From Ailanthus altissimus (lineage: Eukaryota; Streptophyta; Magnoliopsida; Sapindales; Simaroubaceae): a stretch of DNA of 64,000 nucleotides. The position numbers and the translations under genes are program-made. Positions within the stretch are counted from its first letter, which is position 1. Every line of letters starts with the position of its first letter. This document shows, piece by piece, positions 23,200 through 34,759 of the stretch. The stretch is taken from positions 8,072,501-8,136,500 of the forward strand of contig OX327696.1 in NCBI GenBank assembly GCA_946807835.1, written 5' to 3'. The notes under the pieces are model-generated. The model was not told where the DNA came from and did no database searches. It was given only the letters and a program-made list of their open reading frames with translations.

Positions 23200-24100
23200 T
23201 TATAGGTTTTCGTTTCTTTTGCCTTGATAGCCTAAAAGAAAGGTCAGCACTTGTCTGACATATTGGAAATAAGCTTGTTCAGCATTAGTACCCCTTCAGC
23301 TAGGATATGTACTTCCTAAAATGTTTTTGGGATGGTGATGTTTCTAATGACTTATACTTGTGTTGGGTCGACTCTGATTCCTTATGTGCTTACAATATGT
23401 TCTAAGAAGGTTTCGAACAAGATTTTAAATGTCACTTGGCTGGATTCAAGCATATTTTAAACTTCCTTAAAACATCAAATAATTCTTGCATATCTATAAT
23501 ATGGTTCAACACTTTCTTGCTCTTGACTACTATATTGTCTATGTATACTTCCATGATTTTTCCTATCAGCTTCTTAGTAGCCTTTGAAATAGGGTTTCTA
23601 TATTCTTTAATTCGAACGGCATCACCTTATAGTAATAGGTTTTATGCATAGTTATAAAGCTTATCTTCTCTTTACTTTTTTGGTTCATTTTTATCTAGTT
23701 GTATCCGCTATCCGCATCCAAAAATAAAAATCTCTTGCATCCGATTGTTGTATCCACAATCTAGTATACCATAAGAAGAGAGAAGAAATCTTTTAGGTTA
23801 CCTTATTAAGATTTGTGTAATCAACATAAAGCTTCCACTTCTCATTCGTTTTTCTTATGATCACCATATTGGAGAGCTACTCTGGGTAGTGAACTTCTTA
23901 AATAAAACCCAATTCTAATAGTTTATCAACTCGTCACTAATGATTCTATTCCACTCTAGTGCAAATCTTCTATCCCTCTATATTACCAAAGCATAATCCT
24001 TTATGATGTTTGATTTATGACATATTATTTTTGGATTTATCCCAACCATATCTTTGCGAGACTATGCAAAGACGTCTTGGTTTCTGATAAGGGTTCATTA
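23200..24100 (-). pseudogene. Tat-type gypsy reverse transcriptase remnant
   Basis: On the minus strand RKDMVGINPKIICHK lies near 24070, MPFELKNIETLFQRL near 23620 and GKIMEVYIDNIVVKSKK near 23560. These match the reverse transcriptase signatures MPFGLKNAGATYQRL and the catalytic YVDDMLVKSK box. The catalytic pair reads YIDN instead of YVDD, so this copy is dead at the active site as well as broken by stops. Confidence 0.8.
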
Positions 24101-24189
24101 AGTCTAATATTTTCATCTTCTAAACTTGATACATTCAATTGATTCATTCTATCTTGTGTTTATTATTTTCATAATACCTGATCAATATT

Positions 24190-24790
24190 TTGAATGATTA
24201 AGAAACCATGATGAACTTGACAAAGGGATTCATGTGTTTAGCCTATGATCGTTTGATGTATGATCACAGAGTAACAATTATGAGTTCCATTTAAGGTAGA
24301 CATATACCTATGTGGCATGTATGGTATAATTTATACTTAATCTTAATGAATTACATTTTGATTTGATTACCATAGATATATAGGTAATTGTTAGAATGTG
24401 TAATATAGTCACTTAACCATCGACAGAGGCTTGTGATGAGATTAGTGTCTAAGCCAATCAATTGGTATTAAGGAATTAACTAAGTAATTAATGAGTCCAA
24501 TGAAATATTAGAGGACAAGTTAAAATCCTAGATTATCTTTATTTGTGAATTCTATCATTTACTTTTGTTCAGTTTAATTGATAGAGTGGATTAGTTAAAT
24601 AAATTTCAGATTGTGATTTTCTGAATAAAATTTAAGTAGGTACAATTTTAGTACTTGATTTATAGAATTAGATCGCATAGTCCCTATGGGATCGATATTT
24701 GGACTTAAAATTTTATATTACTTGATACGATAGTGTACGTTTGCGCTAGGCTATTATAGCACATATCAGTTTATCCTATGTAACTCGATC
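24190..24790. mobile_element. Insertion between the protease and reverse transcriptase remnants
   Basis: About 600 bases with no coding similarity to the element. The right end contains CCCTATGGGATCGATATTTGG and GATACGATAGTGTACGTTTGCG. A related GGGATCGACACC motif occurs on the opposite strand near 16750, hinting that the two insertions belong to one family. Confidence 0.35.
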
Positions 24791-25159
24791 ATCCTTATTT
24801 TTTCTTCTTGAGATACGTGGGTACCTAACAGCACTTTCCTATCAGTAGTGGAAGGGTCTAATATTACTTCCTGTATTTTCTCAATTCTAGGTGTTGTGCA
24901 ATCCGTTTTTACGAAGTCATTTCGATTATCGGTCTTGTAATTATTATTTTGTATTTGCTGCCACCTCTAGCAAATGTGGGAGTTATATCTTGGCTAATGA
25001 TCTTATATGGGCTAATTGCTTAGTTATTTATGTTGCTTTATCTTTCTTCTTTTTTTTCCATCTCTTTTGGCAAAATAAACTACTTCCTTTGCTTCATTCT
25101 TATTCTTTAGTGGCTTGAAGAAATGGACATAACATTTTCTAGTTTGGATTTTCTCACCT

Positions 25160-25560
25160 TTGATATCCACCATCCCTATTCCAGTAGTTGAAATACATCT
25201 AACTACCTAGTATAAAGTAGAAGTCATGGCTTTCATGTAGTGTATCCAAAAGTATCCCGCTACGATGTTATAGGCTATGAGTGCATCGACAATTCGATAA
25301 TCCACTTCTAAACGCTTTTCAATTACTATAACTAGTAACGTAATTACTCATTTGACCTATATCTTTCCTCCCCCGAAAGCTACAAGCTCAGTGTTGCATC
25401 ATCAAATATTTTTTTTGTTTAACTTCAAACCTTTGAATGATTCCCATAATAGGATATTCATGCTACTTCCTCCATCGACCAATATTCTTTGTACTATGGT
25501 CCCTGATATATTCAAAGTAACACTGGTGGATCTAGGTGTAGAACCATTAGACTAGTTAAA
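25160..25560 (-). pseudogene. Tat-type gypsy aspartic protease remnant
   Basis: The minus strand encodes QRILVDGGSSMNILLWESF near 25500, the retroviral-type protease motif VDxGSS, followed by VAFGGGK and a segment like DYRIVDALIAYNIVAG where intact elements have VVDAPSSYNAILGRP. Stops interrupt the frame. Confidence 0.75.
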
Positions 25561-26449
25561 ATTTTCTGAGAAAAGGTTATTTCTCTAGGCTCTTGTTCAA
25601 TCAACAATATTGATGTTGTCGATGTCTTTCTTCTCCCATATCTTTGAATTTTTGTAGCCATTCTGAACAGCGGCTTCTATATTTTTTCTTTTTTTTTTAT
25701 CTACTTAGATCTTTTATGGAGTATTTCTACGTAGAACGAATTGACCACCATCCTTGCAGATAATGTTTCTATGGAATCTTCAACTAGACTTTTCTATCGT
25801 ATGTGGTCTTTCCAGAACCATTAGCTCTTCTGTTTCAATTTTCTCAAATTTAGTGGAAGCCTTTTTGGTAGGGTTAGACTTGTTATGTCTTTCCTTCTCT
25901 TCTACTAGATAGAATAAATCGAACAATAATTCATGGATCATGTTCAGTATTAAGGTACTATTTTTTCTATAGTTGCAGTTTCTGTCCTACTTTCTTTAAT
26001 ATCCTTCTCTGGTCTACTACCTTCTTTGATTTTATCTTTGTCAACTACTTAGACAAGTGTTCTTTTCTCATAAGGGCATTAATTGTTCCTCTTAACGAGC
26101 AATAATTACTGATATTATGCTTATGCTTATGCTTGTTGTAGAAGACACAATGCTTAAATTAATCCATCTAGTCTTTAAGCATCAGTATTGATTTCCTAAA
26201 TATTCTAAAGCTTTTATATTTCGCTCAAATTTTCTTTGTGGGTGTGTTAATAACGATGATAGGCTAGATCATTTGCCTCTACCGCTTCTTATCTCTATCT
26301 CCTTTCCTAGTAGAAGGTCATTTCCTATATATTTCTTTTTAAGTTAAGCTTTCTTCCTTTCATGTTATAATTACGAAAGTCTATTTGATTGTAGTTGTTT
26401 TGTCTTCTTCCTCCCTAATCCACTACTATAATTTTTAGTTAATTATCTC

Positions 26450-27180
26450 AAACAAAGTGAAGTTACGATAATATAAGGTTGATGTCTTCACTACTTTTAG
26501 CTAAGCTTAGGAGGCTATCTTGACGTCATAGTTACCAAGTTCATTTAGTTCTTTGTTAAATTTATTGAGGAAATTTTTTATCGTCTCACTCTCCCCTACT
26601 TTATAACGAATAAGCCTAATGAAGTCTTTTCTTCTTGGAGTTTCGCATAATTTATTGGGCGATAAATTGTGTTGTCAGCTTATAAAAGGAAGATATTGAA
26701 TTTTTCTTCAACCCCCGAAACCACGATTGGGCAAGACCCTTCTAGCTTGAAGGGAGCACAATGCACTTAAAGGATTCATCCCATGCATGCATGATCATCT
26801 TCTCATTGAAGTGGAAGATGTGTTCTTCTGGATCCCTAGTTCCATTATATATCTGAAAGCTCGGTATAATGAACTTGTAAAGCTTTTTTGCTTGTCCAAT
26901 AGACTCTATAAATGATCACAATTTTCTTTCTTTGTAAAGGTTATTGCATCTTCAAGACCCTAGGCTTCCCAATTTTCGCATACAGATCTCTTACTTCCTT
27001 TATGATGGAAGCTTTTATTTCATCTTCGTACGTCTTTCTGACTCTATCCTGGGTCCCCTCTTACCTCGTTCCCTGTGGTGTTATTTCCCTACTTTTTTAT
27101 TTAGTGATTATCCTTGTTAAGTGCGTCTTGGCCTATTATCTCGATGTTGATCATTTTTTAGGTTATCATTTAGTTCCATA
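26450..27180 (-). pseudogene. Tat-type gypsy gag remnant
   Basis: Near 26815-26690 the minus strand encodes IMHAWDESFKCIVLPSS and GLAQSWFRGLKKNSISSF, matching the retrotransposon gag core (A..WF..L...SI.SF). Multiple stops and frameshifts follow. A gag would form the capsid of the particle. Confidence 0.7.
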
Positions 27181-27680
27181 AAATCTTCCATTGTTCGTCA
27201 ATTTGTCTCTCAAATTATAATTTTTCTTCTTTATTTACTCTAGTTATTTAAGGATCTTCTTTAGTATGTTTATCATCACGGTAGGGACTTCACTTTCTAG
27301 AAGCAATAAGTTTGAGTTACTCATATCTCATACTTCCATATTGCTTGGAAGTTTGGAAGGGTAAGTTCTTTCTTCTACCATCTTTTCTACTTGCTTTGTT
27401 AGTTTTGTACTGGTAATTAGTTGTTTTGTTAAAAACGTCTACTCTTTCTCATAGATAGTGCCATTAAAGTTTCTTAATTTTGAACATCTACAATCAATTA
27501 CTTTCTTTCCCCCATGTTACACCTTTGATTAACAAATTTACCTTTTTTCCTTTTGCAAGAAAAACCACTCTAACTTTTAAGTTAGTGTTTGTAGGAAATA
27601 GAGGATGCTCATGTATAAAGGAGTGTATGCACAAACGAGTAAGGTTGTTTATCATGTTTATGAATGAAAGATTGTGAATT

Positions 27681-28379
27681 AATGATTAATTGCCTAATTT
27701 ATAGGACGTGAGTTCAATTCCTTTCTAAAGTATACATGCATGAATTCGACTTCTTATTAAATCATACTTAAATTGATCAAGCTTTTCATTAATGCTTATA
27801 TATTGATATAAGGACTTTTAATAGGATTTCACTACTTTTCGAAAGCTATTATTTTATGTAAAATCATGATTAATCAATTTAATTTAAAATAAAACTCATA
27901 ATTTAATCTGCTCCCGTCTCTTTATAATAATACCACCTATTTATAGGGCCTATGAATTAATAAATTTTAGTTACGTAAGTTCCTCGAAGTTAGTATAAAC
28001 TATAGGATTGAATAAGCCCGACTCATCATTTGATTTTGTGTCGACTTCTTTCGATCAATTTAAAAATAAGAAGAAGCCTCAATTTTAAGACGTAGACTGG
28101 TTGGACCTGTTTGGAAATAGGTCCAGTAATAACTATATTATTTAAAAAATATGAATAAATAATTTTTTTATTCCTAAATTTTTTTTATTTTACCTCTTAC
28201 ACAAGATTTTTTAAATATTAACATATTTTAAAAAGTAGAGATTTAATGCGTATGACAGATATTAGCATTTATGATATATTTATAAAAGAAAAATAAATTG
28301 TATGTAATCTTATTTTAATAATTTGATGAGATAAAATAGGAGTCAAATAAAGCTACTCTTTCTTTTAATTACATCACAC
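27681..28379. other. Gene-free stretch upstream of the complex I gene
   Basis: AT-rich sequence with no gene or clear repeat. It may include the lost 5' LTR of the Tat element and distal promoter of the next gene. Confidence 0.5.
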
Positions 28380-28648
28380 CCATTGTCACTGAATAAATCC
28401 GCTCAAAGAAAACAGAAGGGGGATATTCAGAAAATAGGGGGTTATATAAAAAGTCCAACATAAAAACGTTAAAAGCCCAATAGATGAAGAAACGGGTCGG
28501 CAAAACCCAACTGGCGATCACGCGCTAACGTCCGAAGTCCAAGCATTTCATTTTGAGTCCTCTCAGCCTGAAACTCAACAGAGCTGAAGAACAAAACCAC
28601 TGAGCCAGCGACAGCGAGCAAGCAAACCGAAGAGAGGAGCGAACAAAA
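28380..28648 (+). promoter_or_regulatory. Promoter and 5' UTR region of NDUFS1, with a site II element
   Basis: The base composition changes here from AT-rich to balanced. A TATA-like TTATATAAAAAG lies at 28442-28453. A TGGGCT on the minus strand at 28474-28479 fits the site II element (TGGGCY), which is known to be common in promoters of plant genes for mitochondrial proteins. The ATG at 28649 has a good context (A at -3, G at +4). Confidence 0.5.
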
Positions 28649-31600
28649 ATGGGGCTAGGGTTGTTAGCATCAAGGGCGATGAGACCCCTCCGATCTCCAA
28701 ACTCCAGAATCTTCCTCCGCTCCATCGTCTCCAAACCGGAGCTCCAATCCCCCGAAGCTTCGGCAGCGGCTGCTCAAGCTCCGCCAGAGCCCGATCTCCC
28801 GCCCCGAACACCCGTGGCCGGGGCTCGGGTCCACTTCCCTAACCCGGAAGACGCTATCGAGGTGTTTGTTGACGGTTACCCGATCAAAATCCCCAAAGGC
28901 ATGACCGTTTTGCAAGCCTGCGAGGTTGCCGGCGTTGACATTCCGAGATTTTGTTATCACAGCAGGCTTTCGATTGCTGGAAATTGCCGAATGTGTCTCG
29001 TCGAGGTCGAGAAGTCGCCCAAGCCCGTAGCTTCCTGCGCCATGCCCGCTCTTCCCGGTAACAATTACATTTTATTAGGGCTTTGTAATAAAATTTGTGA
29101 TTTTGTTTGTCTATTTGTTTGATTTATTTGAGTATTATTAGGGATGAAAATTAAGACGGATTCGCCAGTGGCAAAGAAGGCGAGAGAAGGGGTGATGGAG
29201 TTTTTATTGATGAACCATCCATTGGATTGTCCCATTTGCGATCAGGGTGGAGAATGTGATCTCCAAGACCAGTCCATGGCGTTCGGGTCTGATCGTGGTC
29301 GGTTCACTGAAATGAAAAGATCTGTGGTTGATAAGAATCTTGGTCCGCTGGTGAAGACTGTCATGACTCGGTGCATCCAATGTACAAGGTTAGAATTGCA
29401 GAAATGTTTGGTTTCATTTGCATTTTGGGTGACTTGTTTTATGTGGCTGCAGTTAGAAATAGCCCACCTTTGTTGGAAAACTGGAATTTTTCTAAAACAT
29501 TTTTTAGGGCAAGGAAATTGCTGTGCTAAATGGAGCTACATTCAAACTTTGTATTTGCATGGATATGGTAATTAAAACATGAACTGACTCTGTTTTGTTA
29601 AACAACTCTGTGGTTTTAAGAACAAAATATTACATTCAGCTCTATATATATATAGATAATAGGCATGCACGCATAACATATTACTTTATGTTAGATGGCT
29701 AGTTGCTACTATCCCTGCTGTCACGAGTTCACAAAATGTTTGTGCTAGGGGATTTTTGGAGATTTAATTTTACAGGACAGAATTTGCACTTTAAGCTTTC
29801 TTATGAGTATCAAATGGAAAAGGAGTTCAGAGTCCAAAACTAAGTATTTAATTTTGGGGGAGCTGGGGATATCCAAATGAAAGCTTTGAAAAACATTTAA
29901 AGAATGGCCATCAATTGACATCTCAAAGATAAGAGTTAAGTGAAAACACCAGAGGGATTAAGGGATCAAGATCACTTTTCCTTTATCGAAGAGTAGAAAG
30001 AAGACTAAGCATTGCAATTGCAAACAAAGAGGAGAATTCCTTCACCTTTCTATATTAAGGTTTTGTAAGATATGAAAACCTCAATTAATAAAAGTCCTGG
30101 AGGAAGAAACTATAAGATCGAGAATAGAACTTTTTTTTGCAGAGACAAGCCTTCACATCTAGTACAACAAAATTTCTAGAAGGAGCATTGTTTGCCCATG
30201 GGTCTTCCCAAATTCTAATATTTTATCCATTGATAATTAGTTTATCTAATTAATCTGTTGATGGTTTTTGCTACCTAACAAACACCTTAATGAGTTATAT
30301 TTTAGATGTTGATCTGAACAATGTTTTGCTCCTCAGTTATAGTTCTAAAATTTAGACAAGCTTCCAATCCTTACAATTTCTTGTGCAACAGGTGTGTCAG
30401 GTTTGCAACAGAGGTTGCTGGAGTTCAAGACCTTGGCATGTTGGGTCGTGGCAGTGGAGAAGAAATTGGAACTTATGTGGAAAAACTTATGACAAGTGAA
30501 CTTTCTGGAAATGTTATAGATATCTGTCCTGTGGGAGCACTTACTTCAAAACCTTTTGCATTCAAAGCGCGAAATTGGGAGTTAAAGGGAACAGAGAGCA
30601 TTGATGTTACTGATGCAGTTGGATCTAATATTCGAATTGATAGCAGGGGTCCGGAGGTCATGCGCATCCTCCCGCGGTTAAATGAGGTAGATTCTCATTA
30701 ACTGAATTGTTTGCTCTCATTATTGTTTCTTGGTTGTCTTCACCAAACACATCAAGTTATTACCTTATGCATACAAGTCTTGTGCTGTCTTGGACCACCA
30801 TGTTGTTATTTTAACAACGCATCTTTTAATCTCTTCTTTAGGAGAAAATAGACTAAGCAAATAGATTGGTTGGTTTGCATTTTTAAGTAACCAGAGTTTG
30901 ATCAAGTCACACGCAAGAGTCCTTTGCTACTCAGATTATGACATTTTCTATGAAGTGGGAAACTATTATGCATCAGTTATAAGTGATTTTGGTTGCAGTT
31001 ATTTATCTTGTGGTTTTGGTAAGGTGTGATGAATTTTCATTAATATAAATAGTTAGGTACTGAAAAGTGGAATGCTCCGCCTTGGCATCAGTTGGTAGAT
31101 TTTGCTGACAAAGTAGGGGAAATATCAAAAGCTCATTATTTTACTTTTGTCAACTATATCACTTCTGCATTATAAACCAACTGTTGTTTTGGATCTTTTC
31201 ATCCAACTTTCATTGTGTTACTTTGGTAAAATGCTTGCTGAAGTCTATTTGCTGTCCTGAAAAGTTGCTGTTTTTTGCTTAGTACTTGGCATTATACCAT
31301 ACATGACTCAAGTAAATAATAATTCTATTATTAAATGTTGCTGAAGGAAAAAAAAAGGAGAGAAAAAGCAAGGAACACATTTTTTATCCTTTTAGGATTT
31401 CGGTAATATTTCATATATTTGTGATGTGTAGATATTTTATAGCAAATCTGTTTTGTTCCTTCTAGGATTAGTATTCTGTTAGCTGTTTTTTGAGAAAAGC
31501 ATTAGAAACTGTTGTATATTTTCCTTTCTTAATTCCTCTTCTTTTTTGGGTGCCATTTCTACCAAAAAATTTCCCCCTTCACAGTGATCAGAATATGTTT

Positions 31601-34504
31601 TTTTTTTTTCCTAATTGATGCAAACACAAACAAACAATGAGGGAAGGGAAAAGGATACATGTAGACACATTACAGGGTTCTAGTTGTTTATGCCTATTCT
31701 TTTCTTCCCAGAGTACCGCAAGGTTTGTGAAGAATTGTAATAGAATTTTGATTGCTTGAAAAATTTTCCAATATTAAAATCATTCTAAAATTTTGAAACT
31801 GAATTATTTATTTGATGAATTGAAGTATCAATTTTTTTGATTTAAAGTTTGTTCTCTGATTTTCAATATGAGATACAAAGAGATGGTGAACTGAGATTTT
31901 GAAAGAATATGGTGCATATCATGTAAGATGACATTATTACATGTATCTAATCTCCCAAGTGAAAGTTACTTTTTTCATATAAGCTCTTTTGGAGTGAAAA
32001 GGGGTACGCTGTTTCATATGATGCAGATATCACATGGTGATGCAAAGCACCAATGGTTCTAGGTGAAGACTTTTAAGTATAATGATACTTTATTCGGCTT
32101 GTGAAACTTGAGCTATCAAATTTTGTCCTGCTAAAAAGCCCCAATGTTCAAAGACAGGAAAACTAGATTTGTTTCTAAACAGTTTTGATCTTGTTAATTT
32201 GAACTCTCATTGTGCATTTCCTTTTCTATTTTTACTGTTTCCCCCCCATCGTTGGTAGGGGAAGAGATTTTCTCTTACTTTTTTTCATCATTTATTACAG
32301 ATAGGTATTCTTGCACTTCATCTTATTAAATGTGAAGCTAAAGGTAATTGTTCTTTCATGTCAATCGCGTTTTTTTTTTTAAATCATAATAATATTAAAT
32401 ATGTGAAAACCAAGTGAGTTAGCTGAAGACTATATCATGATAGAAATTTCAGGCAGATTCTTTAAGTACCTTTTTTCAAATGATTAATTATTCACCCTTG
32501 TAATTTCTGTTTTTGAATTGCAGAAATAATTAAATACCAGATTTACACTGATCTCTTCTCAGCCATTTGACACTTAGGTGCTCTTGGAATGTTAAATGTG
32601 TTTATTTGTGACTTGTGATTGGTTTTAGAAATTAATTTACCGATTGCAAAAGGTACCACTTCCCATTTGAAGCAAACTCAGTAAAGTGATACAAAGAATG
32701 CTAAAACCCTGATGGATTGACTGATGAATTAGTGTTGGGTCCATGACAGCCTTGATGTACTTCTTGTGTATCTGGCATAGACAGTGTACTTGATTTAGGT
32801 ATTTAACATTGTTATTCATATGTATTATTAATCTCTGTTATATTGTAAAATTTATTTAAAATATTATTCATGTCATGTCGCACTTAAGTGAGAAAATTTC
32901 TGGTACTTTTTATGCTATGAGGTTATCCATAGAGCATTGCAGGTGGAAGATGAAAGAGTTTCATTTGTTTAGATTCATATCTATTAAGCATCTTTTGAAT
33001 TTGATGTCCTAAATCTCCTATTTATCTGACCACCAATTTGTTGCAGGATATAAATGAAGAATGGATTTCAGACAAGACACGTTTTTGTTATGATGGTTTA
33101 AAGAGGCAGAGGTTGAATGATCCAATGATCCGTGGTGCTGATGGGCGCTTTAAGGCTGTGAGCTGGAGGGATGCCCTAGCTGTGGTTGCTGAGGTTGTAA
33201 ATCAGGTTAAACCAGAGGAAATTGTTGGAATTGCTGGTCGATTATCTGATGCAGAATCCATGATGGCACTGAAAGATTTATTGAACAAATTGGGTTCAAA
33301 TAATGTATGGTGTGAAGGAACTGGCTCACAACCTAATGCTGATCTACGGTCGGGATATATAATGAATACTACCATCAGTGGTCTTGAGAAGGCAGATGTT
33401 TTCCTTTTAGTTGGCACACAGGTAATGCTCATTACTATGGCATATAGTCCAAAACGTGTCCTTCAAGCTGAACCATAACCTTTTCATACAATGTTTCTTG
33501 CATGAGAATTCAAAATGTAGACCTTTTATGTGCTATGCCTGTAAATTTTGGGTTTTTCTGAATATTATATGTATTAATCTTGTATTTCCATGTTTCTTTG
33601 CCAGCCCCGGGTGGAAGGTGCTATGGTAAATGCCAGAATCCGCAAGACAGTCCGAGCAAACAATGCTAAGGTGGCTTATGTTGGCCCTGCTACAGATTTC
33701 AACTATGATGTCCAGCATCTTGGCACAGGCCCAAAAACACTTAAAGAAATAGCTGAGGGCCGCCACCCCTTTTTCTCTGCCTTGTCAAATGCCAAAAACC
33801 CAGTTATTATTGTCGGTGCTGGGCTCTTTGAGAGGAACGATAAGGATGCTCTTTTGGCTACTATTGAAGCAATTGCCAAAAAGGGCAATGTTATCAGACC
33901 TGACTGGAATGGTCTCAATGTTTTGCTTTTCAATGCTGCTCAAGCCGCAGCCCTTGACCTTGGACTTGTGCCTGAGTCCAGTAATAGCATTGAGTCTGCA
34001 AAGTTTGTGTATCTAATGGGTGCCGATGATGTTAACGTGGACAAGCTTCCAAGTGGTGCTTTTGTTGTTTACCAGGGCCACCATGGTGATCGTGGTGTGC
34101 ATCGTGCCAATGTAATTCTCCCAGCATCAGCATTCAGTGAGAAGGAAGGGACATACGAAAATACAGAAGGTTGCCCTCAACAAACACTGCCTGCAGTTCC
34201 CACAGTTGGTGATTCGAGGGATGATTGGAAGATAATTAGGGCACTTTCTGAGGTGGCAGGGGTGCGGTTACCATATGATACACTTGGAGGAGTCCGATCC
34301 CGGATGAGGACAGTAGCACCAAATCTCGTGCACGTCGATGAGAGAGAGCCGGCTACTTTTGGTCCGTCCTTGAAGCCTGAGTTCAAAGGTGAAATGGATA
34401 CGGCTCCATTCAGTAGTGCAATTGAGAATTTCTATATGACTGATTCAATCACCAGGGCATCAAAGATTATGGCTCAATGCAGTGCAATGCTACTAAAGAA
34501 ATGA
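28649..34504 (+). CDS. NDUFS1: NADH-ubiquinone oxidoreductase 75-kDa iron-sulfur subunit, mitochondrial (complex I), five exons
   Basis: This is the largest peripheral-arm subunit of complex I; it passes electrons from NADH along Fe-S clusters in the mitochondrial matrix. Exons are 28649-29057, 29142-29388, 30392-30686, 33047-33421 and 33605-34504; all introns are GT-AG and the phases join to 741 codons, the usual plant length. Residues 1-30 are Arg-rich with no acidic residue, a likely mitochondrial presequence. The 2Fe-2S ligands are C102, C113, C116 and C130. The next cluster has H162, C166, C169 and C175. The third has C214, C217, C220 and C264. The molybdopterin-oxidoreductase-like half follows from about residue 300, including RPDWNGLN and YQGHHGDRG. 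The protein ends in LLKK. Intron 3 is long (2360 bases). No defect is seen, so the gene should be functional. Confidence 0.97.
30687..33046 (+). other. Long intron 3 of NDUFS1
   Basis: It starts GTAGAT and ends TTGTTGCAG. It is T-rich, as plant introns are, and I see no gene or clear transposon inside it. Confidence 0.85.
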
Positions 34505-34631
34505 GTGATTGGTTTTTGATTACCCTAATAATTATGCAGATTTACTTTTTTTTTTTTTTGCTGCCGTAGTATTATCTCATTTTAAGCCTGTTCGTTTGCC
34601 AAAGCTTCGGGAACAGTGGAAGTACTTTTCC

Positions 34632-34637
34632 AATAAA
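34632..34637 (+). terminator. Poly(A) signal AATAAA of NDUFS1
   Basis: AATAAA lies 128 bases after the stop codon in a T-rich 3' flank, a suitable near-upstream element. Confidence 0.5.
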
Positions 34638-34759
34638 GGAAATTAGGCGTTTGTTTGTTTTCTTTGTAAAATGCTCAACAACGTACGTGAAAGAACCATC
34701 ACTAATTTAAGAAATAGAGTAGGAGTGATTTCATAATCATAATAAATGAACATTTTCAT

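Larger units (their letters stand above)
16500..27680 (-). mobile_element. Ty3/gypsy Tat/Ogre-type retrotransposon, decayed and interrupted by insertions
   Basis: On the minus strand the order is gag (about 27180-26450), protease (25560-25160), reverse transcriptase (24100-23200), RNase H (22700-22430), integrase (20330-19200), then a degenerate tandem repeat array before where the 3' LTR should be. That gag-PR-RT-RH-INT order defines Ty3/gypsy. The RNase H and the repeat-bearing 3' untranslated region point to the Tat/Ogre group. All domains contain stops. Insertions split it at about 16690-18660, 20400-22165 and 24190-24790. I could not identify its LTRs, so the outer limits are approximate. 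Confidence 0.75.

Noticed and set aside
28525..28960. Antisense frames opposite NDUFS1 exon 1
   Set aside because: They are shadows of the GC-richer exon; the sense frame carries the presequence and the cluster cysteines.
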